A program made the translations under genes and the position numbers. DNA of 5,677 bases, taken from the NCBI GenBank assembly GCA_903854795.1, contig CAINXF010000179.1:1-5677 (forward strand), read 5' to 3'. The DNA comes from Candidatus Kerfeldbacteria bacterium (GTDB taxonomy: Bacteria; Patescibacteriota; Patescibacteriia; SBBC01). Of this stretch, positions 1 through 5,677 are shown one piece after another (position 1 is the first letter of the stretch; the number at the start of each line of letters is the position of its first letter). Under the pieces are notes generated by a model, which had not been told where the DNA came from, searched no databases, and was given only the letters and a program-made list of their open reading frames with translations.

Positions 1-1
1 G

Positions 2-1210
<1,209 letters not shown>

Positions 1211-1225
1211 CCGTTCGCGTGCAAC

Positions 1226-3172
1226 GTGGAACCGACCCAAAGTAATCAGAAACCAAGAAAACGGACCATATGGTTCGTTCTTCTTGCTGTGGCGGCCGTG
1301 GCCCTGTCAGCCTATGTCGTACGCGTAGGATTCTTGGGTGACGACCTCCAGTTCCTTTTCGCGGCGCAGCATGCGCATGGGCTCCACGGGATCTATGACT
1401 ACGTCGTGCAACCGCTGGGCGCGTCGTTCGTGTGGCGGCCGTTCGTGAACCTGTTCTGGTTCGCGGAATACTCGGTGTTCCATACGGCCGCGTGGGCGTT
1501 CCACGTCGTGTCACTCGCACTGTTTTTCTGTGCGGCATGGTGTTTATACCTCATCGCGAAGCGGTTCGGCGGAAGGGCGTTCGCCTTGGTCGCGACGGCA
1601 CTGTTCCTCACGCTACCGTTCCATGTCGAGGCGATCGTATGGCTCTCGAGCGTGACCGACCAGCTCGCACTGCTCGGGTCGCTCGTCACGTTATTGTTGT
1701 TCGTCCGCTATCGTGACGAAGGCGGGACCGGCACGCTCGCGCTGTGTGCAGTGACGTTCTTCCTCGCGTTGTGCTCGAAGGAGTTCGCGCTGATGACACC
1801 GGTCGTTGCGCTGTGGATCGACGTGCTGTTCCAGTGGAAGAAATCGCACGCATGGAAGCCGCTCGCGCGGGCCTACGGTACGCTCGTCTTCGTCGCGGTG
1901 CTGTATCTCGCACTGCGCATCTCGGTGCTCGGTAATTTGTCGGGCAGCAACCCCGGCACGACGCAAAGCTTCATCGATTCGCTTAAGCTTGCGCCGTTGA
2001 AGATGTCGTTGGGGTCGTTCCTATTCCTCTTCAACCACGAGACGCTCGGCCGTATCAGCCAGCCGTTCGCCGACTTCTGGCTCCGATGGCGCGTGTACGC
2101 GACCGGCGCAGTGGTCGTATTGCTGTTCGTCCTGAACTACGCGCGCTGGAAGAGCGTGCGATTCTGGAAGCTCATCGGCCTCTCGGCGGGTTTCATCGTG
2201 TTGTTCAGTTTGCCGGTGTTGCCGCTCTTGCCGCACGTGAACGAAGACCTCCAGCACACGCGATTTTTGTATGCACCATCGGTCGGCGTTGCATTATTGC
2301 TCGCGACGCTGTTGTGGCAGGGGAGTGAGGTGAAAAAGGTTGTTAGGTTAGTAGGGCGAACGCTGCTTGTGCTGACCTTTTTGGTCTACGTCGGTGGGCT
2401 CGCGATCAATCTGCCGCCGTGGGTCAAGGCGACGCAGGTCATGACCTCCGCGATCGATGACATCGCGAACAACCACGCATCGATCGCGCACGCGACGACC
2501 CCGACCGTGCTGTACATCCACGCCGTGCCGGGTGCGGTCGATGGCGCCTATGCGTTCCATGACCTGTTCAGTTTCCGCGAGATGTTCGATCTGCGGTTCC
2601 ACAACGAAGACGTGACGGTCGTCCCGGTCGGTCGTTACGAGGTCGACCAGAAGTACTCGCTTTGTACGCCGCCCACGACCGCCGTGCATCTTCTACAGTG
2701 GAACGGCAAAGGATTTGACGATAAGGACGCCGCGTTTGTGTCGTGGCTCGTCCCGGCCGGGACAGCCCCACCGATCGGTTTCGACTCGACCGAGACGTTC
2801 GTGAAGGACGGATGGAAAGCGGACGATCTGATGGTCCGGCAGGTTGACCAAGGGATCGAACTTTCGGATTTCGGCGACCATCCGACGCTGACGCTCGTCG
2901 TCACGAAGACGACGCTCCCGAGCATGTTGCATACGCTCGAGTTCGCGCTCGCCGGTACCAAGAAGACGAACCTTACAATCGCCTGGCGATCGGTCGGTAG
3001 CACTAGCTATAGTGACTTCCAAAGTGTCCAGTTCGCGGCGAAAGGAACGACATTGCTGTCACTTTGCGCGTACCCGAACTGGTTCGTCGGTGGCGAGCTT
3101 GCCGAGCTGCAGATCCGATTCCCCAAACATCTTTCTGGTACGATCAACATCGAACATCTCCTGTTCCGGTAG
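1226..3172 (+). CDS. Multi-pass membrane protein, GT-C glycosyltransferase-like (PMT/TMTC type)
   Basis: A 648-residue integral membrane protein, probably a lipid-linked-sugar-dependent glycosyltransferase; donor and acceptor are unknown. The start is a GTG 15 nt after the ppsA stop and in the same frame. No Shine-Dalgarno site is close, and later in-frame GTG codons (residues 22 and 25) would cut into the first membrane helix. I see about 11-12 hydrophobic segments between residues 14 and 394. The first loop has an acidic pair (GDD, residues 38-40), as GT-C enzymes have in their catalytic first loop. LPFHVEAIVWLSSVTDQLALL (around 130-150), the Lys-Glu at 185-186, and RFLYAPSVGVALLLA (346-360) resemble the HP.HTEAV and RxLYLPSVG motifs of TMTC/PMT-type proteins. 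TMTC proteins end in TPR repeats; this one instead has about 250 residues (400-648) with beta-like alternation and no TPR pattern. Close spacing suggests co-transcription with ppsA. The GT-C fold is fairly secure; enzymatic activity is inferred. Confidence 0.72.
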   Translation: MEPTQSNQKPRKRTIWFVLLAVAAVALSAYVVRVGFLGDDLQFLFAAQHAHGLHGIYDYVVQPLGASFVWRPFVNLFWFAEYSVFHTAAWAFHVVSLALFFCAAWCLYLIAKRFGGRAFALVATALFLTLPFHVEAIVWLSSVTDQLALLGSLVTLLLFVRYRDEGGTGTLALCAVTFFLALCSKEFALMTPVVALWIDVLFQWKKSHAWKPLARAYGTLVFVAVLYLALRISVLGNLSGSNPGTTQSFIDSLKLAPLKMSLGSFLFLFNHETLGRISQPFADFWLRWRVYATGAVVVLLFVLNYARWKSVRFWKLIGLSAGFIVLFSLPVLPLLPHVNEDLQHTRFLYAPSVGVALLLATLLWQGSEVKKVVRLVGRTLLVLTFLVYVGGLAINLPPWVKATQVMTSAIDDIANNHASIAHATTPTVLYIHAVPGAVDGAYAFHDLFSFREMFDLRFHNEDVTVVPVGRYEVDQKYSLCTPPTTAVHLLQWNGKGFDDKDAAFVSWLVPAGTAPPIGFDSTETFVKDGWKADDLMVRQVDQGIELSDFGDHPTLTLVVTKTTLPSMLHTLEFALAGTKKTNLTIAWRSVGSTSYSDFQSVQFAAKGTTLLSLCAYPNWFVGGELAELQIRFPKHLSGTINIEHLLFR

Positions 3173-3260
3173 ATCGGTGGCCGTCTTGCGTGTTGCATGA
3201 AAAATCGGTAAGCTCGAAGTCGCTCGTATTTTCGACACGGATCCGTTGTATTGTTCATAG

Positions 3261-3368
3261 CTGCCCAGAGCGGAGAGGTCGCATAGCGGTCTAGTGCGCT
3301 TGCTTGGAAAGCAAGTAGGCCCGCAAGGGTCTCGGGAGTTCGAATCTCCCCCTCTCCGCTCTGGGCAG
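3261..3368. repeat. Perfect 18-bp inverted repeat enclosing the tRNA-Ser gene
   Basis: The left arm CTGCCCAGAGCGGAGAGG (3261-3278) is the exact reverse complement of the right arm (3351-3368). Seven base pairs of each arm are the tRNA acceptor stem. The other eleven lie outside it: the 5' leader (3261-3271) and the 3' segment (3358-3368), which includes the discriminator base. In the primary transcript these would form a continuous 18-bp helix with the tRNA body as its loop. Pairing stops at 3260/3369 (G opposite G). Leader-trailer pairing can affect RNase P and 3' processing; whether it does here is not known. Confidence 0.9.
3272..3358 (+). tRNA. tRNA-Ser, anticodon GGA
   Basis: This folds by hand as a complete class II tRNA. 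The acceptor stem is GGAGAGG (3272-3278) with CCTCTCC (3351-3357), and the discriminator is G at 3358, as expected for serine. The D stem GCAT pairs with GTGC (3281-3284 with 3294-3297, ending in a T-G pair). The anticodon stem is CTTGC/GCAAG (3299-3303, 3311-3315) with loop TTGGAAA, giving anticodon GGA at 3306-3308, which reads UCC and UCU. The long variable arm (3316-3333) forms a 6-bp hairpin with a GCAA loop, typical of tRNA-Ser. The T arm is GGGAG-TTCGAAT-CTCCC (3334-3350). CCA does not follow the discriminator (the next bases are CTC), so CCA would have to be added by tRNA nucleotidyltransferase. No convincing promoter was found upstream. Confidence 0.97.
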
Positions 3369-3384
3369 GTAAGTTATTGAAAAA

Positions 3385-3421
3385 GTCGAACTTTAGTCGA
3401 CGAAGCGTTAGCGTAGTCGAC
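3385..3421. repeat. Cluster of GTCGA repeats with weak hairpin potential
   Basis: GTCGA occurs three times in 37 bp (3385, 3396 and 3416). The last two copies form the direct repeat TAGTCGAC at 3394-3401 and 3414-3421, 20 bp apart. As GTCGAC is its own reverse complement, the copies can also pair with each other. The sequence between two copies can form a broken hairpin with GTTA at its tip. No T run follows, so it is not a good intrinsic terminator. It fills most of the space between the tRNA trailer and the second copy of the tRNA 3' end. The role is unknown. Confidence 0.6.
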
Positions 3422-3431
3422 CTCTCCGCCA
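3421..3431 (+). repeat. Second copy of the tRNA-Ser 3' end, with CCA
   Basis: CCTCTCCGCCA reads as the 3' acceptor strand (CCTCTCC), the discriminator G and an encoded CCA. Its first nine bases are identical to 3351-3359 at the end of the tRNA-Ser gene, 70 bp upstream. The bases before it (GTCGA) do not match the tRNA T arm, so the shared part is limited to the acceptor end. It can pair with the tRNA 5' strand just as the proximal copy does. It may be a displaced original 3' end left by an insertion, or a chance match. Confidence 0.5.
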
Positions 3432-3479
3432 ACAAAACCATGTTTCGGGCGACCCACCTACCTGAAATACCAGAAAAAC

Positions 3480-3821
3480 ATGTCAGAAATCGTATCAAAG
3501 AATCTACATAACGGAGAGAAAACGTGGACCTTTCTCGATGGAAGTACGCGGATGGCCGTACTATTAGAGTCTGTTTTTATCGGGCGAGGAACATATTTAC
3601 CAGGCTGGAAATGGTCCGAGCACGTAGGTAAACAAACGGGAAAAAGTTCCGAAGCTCACATTGGTTATATTGTCTCTGGAAGGATGATGATAAAAGGATC
3701 TGATGGCAAAGAGATGATCATTGGTCCAGGCGATGCGTTTGAGACGAAATCGGGACACGACGCATGGGCGATAGGCGGAGAGCCATGCATTGCCCTTGAT
3801 TTTGGTCATCTGAAAAAATGA
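3480..3821 (+). CDS. Small single-domain cupin protein
   Basis: A 113-residue cytosolic protein with no signal peptide or membrane helix. It consists of one cupin beta-barrel. Motif 1 is spread over PGWKWSEH (His48), SEAHIGYIVSG (His60) and the following GRMMIKG. Motif 2 is GPGDAFETKSGHDAW (His93), followed by GEPCIALDF. The PGW.WSEH plus GHDAW signature matches a family of short bacterial cupins usually annotated only as cupin domain-containing protein. The three His residues could bind a metal; the substrate is unknown, and a sensor or small-molecule binding role is equally possible. ATG 3480 is the only good start: the frame has a TAG at 3414 and no ATG, GTG or TTG between. No Shine-Dalgarno site is visible. 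At about 46% GC, with codons such as AGA, GGA and TTA, it stands apart from the roughly 60% GC genes on the left, so it may have been acquired. Confidence 0.85.
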   Translation: MSEIVSKNLHNGEKTWTFLDGSTRMAVLLESVFIGRGTYLPGWKWSEHVGKQTGKSSEAHIGYIVSGRMMIKGSDGKEMIIGPGDAFETKSGHDAWAIGGEPCIALDFGHLKK

Positions 3822-3906
3822 AAATCGCACTTTTATGCGAGCGCTGGAAGAAAACCTCGATCCACGTGTCTCACGCCATCTATAAAAAGAATAGCCACAC
3901 GACGTC

Positions 3907-3912
3907 TATAAT
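3907..3912 (+). promoter_or_regulatory. Consensus -10 box for greA, implying a leaderless mRNA
   Basis: A perfect TATAAT ends 8 nt before the ATG at 3921. Transcription normally starts 6-8 nt past the -10 box, so the first transcribed base would fall at about 3919-3921, on or next to the start codon. No TTGACA-like -35 box sits at the usual distance; the region there is A-rich (3881-3892). There is no Shine-Dalgarno site before the ATG. A leaderless transcript is an inference from this spacing. Confidence 0.55.
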
Positions 3913-3920
3913 CGAAGTAC

Positions 3921-4418
3921 ATGCAAGTTCCCATACGTAAACCCGATCGCTACACGCACGTGAAGTCAGATCCTCGCCTCACTCCGGCGAAACTTGTTGA
4001 GCTTCAGGAAAAGTTGCGACGATTGATGGCAAGTCGTCCGCGTGTGGCACAAGAAGTAAAACACCTCAGCGAGACAGGTGACTTCTCCGAGAATGCAGGG
4101 TACCAGGCGGCAAAAGGGCGATTACGTGGAATAAACCAGCGAATTCTCGAACTCGAAGACCAGATCGCGCATGTCGAGATCATCGCGCCGTCGGAAGACG
4201 TTTCAACGGTACAGCTAGGCCATCATGTCACCATTGAAATGGCCGGAAAACAAATGACGTACCAGATCCTCGGCTCCGCCGAAACAAATCCTGGTCAAGG
4301 CGTCATCTCCCACAACTCGCCGATCGGTGCTGCGCTCATCGGGCATCGAGTGGGGGACGTCGTCACGTTCCGATCGACGACGAAGACCATCGAGTGCAGG
4401 GTTGTGCAGATACGGTAG
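3921..4418 (+). CDS. greA: GreA/GreB-type transcript cleavage factor
   Basis: Gre factors enter the RNA polymerase secondary channel and stimulate cleavage of backtracked RNA, rescuing arrested complexes. The protein has 165 residues, close to the usual 155-165. The N-terminal coiled-coil (about 20-92) carries the tip motif TGDFSENAGYQAAKGRLRGI with the two catalytic acidic residues, Asp54 and Glu57. The FKBP-like C-terminal domain (about 95-165) shows LGHHVTIE, YQILGSAE, ISHNSPIGAALIGHRVGDVVTF. A basic, proline-containing leader (RKPDRYTHVK) precedes the coiled-coil. A GTG at 3960 would place the acidic pair at 41 and 44, as in E. coli GreA. I prefer ATG 3921, because the -10 box sits right before it and I recall similar leaders in Patescibacteria homologues. 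Composition is intermediate, near 54% GC. Assignment to GreA rather than GreB is less certain than the family. Confidence 0.93.
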   Translation: MQVPIRKPDRYTHVKSDPRLTPAKLVELQEKLRRLMASRPRVAQEVKHLSETGDFSENAGYQAAKGRLRGINQRILELEDQIAHVEIIAPSEDVSTVQLGHHVTIEMAGKQMTYQILGSAETNPGQGVISHNSPIGAALIGHRVGDVVTFRSTTKTIECRVVQIR

Positions 4419-4466
4419 ACGATAAGGCAAGGACAAATAGCAAAATTTCACCCACATTGGCGTTGT

Positions 4467-4494
4467 TTGGTTAATGCCCGTTGAGTGATACAAT
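4467..4494 (+). promoter_or_regulatory. Sigma-70-type promoter with extended -10 for the subtilase gene
   Basis: The -35 box is TTGGTT (4467-4472) and the -10 box is TACAAT (4489-4494), with a 16-nt spacer. TG at 4486-4487, one base before the -10 box, makes it an extended -10 element. Transcription should start near 4501, giving a 5' leader of only about 14 nt. It lies in the 96-nt gap after greA, which suggests the protease has its own transcript. I saw no clear terminator for greA in this gap. Confidence 0.6.
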
Positions 4495-4500
4495 GAATTC

Positions 4501-4505
4501 AGGAG
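4501..4505 (+). promoter_or_regulatory. Shine-Dalgarno site of the subtilase gene
   Basis: AGGAG lies 9 nt before the ATG at 4515, a usable spacing. It is the only clear Shine-Dalgarno site in the window and fixes the start of the protease gene. With the promoter above it would lie at the very 5' end of the mRNA. Confidence 0.75.
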
Positions 4506-4514
4506 AATAACACC

Positions 4515-5677
4515 ATGCAAATAGTACCGCCAACTTCAACAGAAACAAAACAAAGAATGCGAGTCTTTGTAATTCCGGTAGTAGCGCTATCCGTACTCGG
4601 GATCGCCGCTTTGTTGATCGCGACCCGCGCAAGCATACAAAAATCGGCGACCAAGGCGGTCGAGAAGATACATAAATCGATTTTTGTATCCACTGTCAAG
4701 CCGATAGATGGCGCAGTAACACCGACGGCCGCAAGCAACCCGCAGTCTCCACAAAAAAATCTCGGCTATCTCGTGGTACTTAAAGACAAGCCGGCCGTGG
4801 TAAGGGAAAAGGAATTATCCTTGCAGTCAACGCCGGTAGCTACCGAAAAAAACATCCTTAAGGATTATCGTAGTCAGCTCAACAGAACGCAGGTCCTGGC
4901 GCAGCAAGATTTCAATGCCATTTTAAAGAGTGAGATTCCGCCAAGCCAATACCTAGCTACCTACTCTAACGTGGTGAACGGTTTTGCTCTGAACGTGACG
5001 AAGGCGCAGGCCGAAAAAATCAAGCAATCGCAGTACGTATCGGCAGTCGTTCCTAATTACACCGTTAGTGCGTTGCTTTCGGATACGATGCCGGCAGGGA
5101 CCGATGAGTCTGGTGGTGGACCAGATGCTGGTACGACGTTGACCGGTAAAGGCACTACGATTGCAATCATTGATACAGGCGTCGATTATACGCACCCGGA
5201 TCTCGGGAGTTGTCCATCGCCGTATAAAAGCGCGACGTGTAGCAAGGTCGTCAGCGGATACAATTTCGTGACCTGCAATCAATATGACATGAATACTGGA
5301 GATTGCGTGAGTCCCCAGCTGGAAAATGGCGATCCAATGGATGATTACGGACATGGTACCCATGTCGCCGGCATCGCCGCCGGTATCGGTGTGAGTAATG
5401 GAGTTGCTCCGGACGCAAAGCTACTTGTCTATAAAGTATTAAACAGTCAGGGCATAGGTTGGAATTCTTGGATTATTAGTGGTATCGAGCGTGCGGTTGA
5501 TCCGAACAATGACGGAGATTTCAGCGATCATGCCGATGTATTAAGCATGAGTCTCGGGGGAGTTCCGAACGTGCCTGGCCCCGACGTCATGGCCGATGCA
5601 GTCAATGCGGCGGTCGACGAAGGCGTCGTTGCGGTGATTGCCGCCGGTAATGGTTATGACTATAAAAAAATCGGAAC
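4515..5677 (+). CDS. Subtilisin-family (S8) serine protease, membrane-anchored, 3' end outside window
   Basis: An exported serine protease; 387 residues are visible, with no stop before the window ends. A short N-terminus with basic residues (K12, R14, R16) leads into one hydrophobic helix (about 17-36), either an uncleaved signal anchor or a signal peptide. A Thr/Pro/Ser-rich linker follows (58-82), then an inhibitor I9-like propeptide: YLVVLKDKP (85-93), a helical stretch (111-138), YSNVVNGFALNVT (150-162) and VSAVVPN (175-181). The catalytic domain shows the Asp motif AIIDTGVDYTHPDL (Asp220), the His motif DDYGHGTHVAGIAAG (His280) and the oxyanion-hole Asn in VIAAGNG (Asn379). The catalytic Ser (GTSM motif) would lie beyond the edge. 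Two features stand out: four Cys (233, 242, 254, 264) between the Asp and His motifs, able to form two disulfides outside the cell, and DPNNDGDFSD (329-338), a probable calcium-binding loop. Residue positions count from ATG 4515, supported by AGGAG. Substrate unknown. Confidence 0.94.
   Translation, partial: MQIVPPTSTETKQRMRVFVIPVVALSVLGIAALLIATRASIQKSATKAVEKIHKSIFVSTVKPIDGAVTPTAASNPQSPQKNLGYLVVLKDKPAVVREKELSLQSTPVATEKNILKDYRSQLNRTQVLAQQDFNAILKSEIPPSQYLATYSNVVNGFALNVTKAQAEKIKQSQYVSAVVPNYTVSALLSDTMPAGTDESGGGPDAGTTLTGKGTTIAIIDTGVDYTHPDLGSCPSPYKSATCSKVVSGYNFVTCNQYDMNTGDCVSPQLENGDPMDDYGHGTHVAGIAAGIGVSNGVAPDAKLLVYKVLNSQGIGWNSWIISGIERAVDPNNDGDFSDHADVLSMSLGGVPNVPGPDVMADAVNAAVDEGVVAVIAAGNGYDYKKIG

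Noticed and set aside
3237..3246. A 10-bp palindrome ACGGATCCGT upstream of the tRNA
   Set aside because: A lone short palindrome without a matching site or clear promoter around it; could be an operator but nothing supports this.
3226..3254. Possible tRNA promoter with TATTGT as -10 box
   Set aside because: The -35 position reads GTATTT and no extended -10 is present; too weak to call.
3007..3498. A 163-codon antisense open frame running across the tRNA gene
   Set aside because: Its most protein-like part is the reverse complement of the tRNA-Ser gene, a familiar false protein in annotations; nothing else supports it.
3440..3511. A 23-codon open frame starting at ATG 3440
   Set aside because: It has no ribosome binding site, overlaps the cupin start in another frame, and the peptide is not recognisable.
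3813..3840. A 5-bp hairpin (TCGCA/TGCGA) just after the cupin stop
   Set aside because: Only on the minus strand is it followed by T runs, and there is no minus-strand gene to terminate; on the plus strand no T run follows.
3818..3940. A 40-codon open frame starting at ATGA over the cupin stop
   Set aside because: The start overlap is attractive, but it runs into the start of greA, contains the greA -10 box, and matches no family I know.

Overview
The window reads as a bacterial chromosome segment. The best guess for its source is a Candidate Phyla Radiation (Patescibacteria) genome or a relative. This rests on recalled family resemblance, mainly the N-terminal leader and core of the GreA-like protein and the style of the PEP synthase, and on compact spacing with several starts that lack a Shine-Dalgarno site. 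No database search backs it. TAA, TAG and TGA are all used as stops, so the code looks standard. All genes are on the + strand.

Left part (1-3172, roughly 60% GC): the C-terminal half of a phosphoenolpyruvate synthase (ppsA, 5' end outside the window). After only 15 nt, in the same reading frame, comes a 648-residue multi-pass membrane protein. It resembles GT-C glycosyltransferases of the PMT/TMTC type and carries a large non-membrane C-terminal domain. The two genes may be co-transcribed but have no obvious shared pathway.

Middle (3173-3479): a tRNA-Ser(GGA) gene with an unusual setting. A perfect 18-bp inverted repeat extends its acceptor stem by 11 bp into leader and trailer. A second copy of the tRNA 3' end, this time followed by CCA, lies 70 bp downstream, beyond a cluster of TAGTCGAC repeats. 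This resembles a displaced tRNA 3' end such as integration events leave, and base composition changes from here on.

Right part (3480-5677, roughly 46-54% GC): a small single-domain cupin, a GreA/GreB-type transcript cleavage factor that seems to be made from a leaderless mRNA, and the N-terminal two thirds or so of a membrane-anchored subtilisin-family protease with a propeptide domain, running off the right edge. The protease has the clearest promoter and ribosome binding site in the window. These three genes look like separate transcription units.

No CRISPR array, transposase or integrase gene was seen. The most unusual feature is the architecture around the tRNA-Ser gene.
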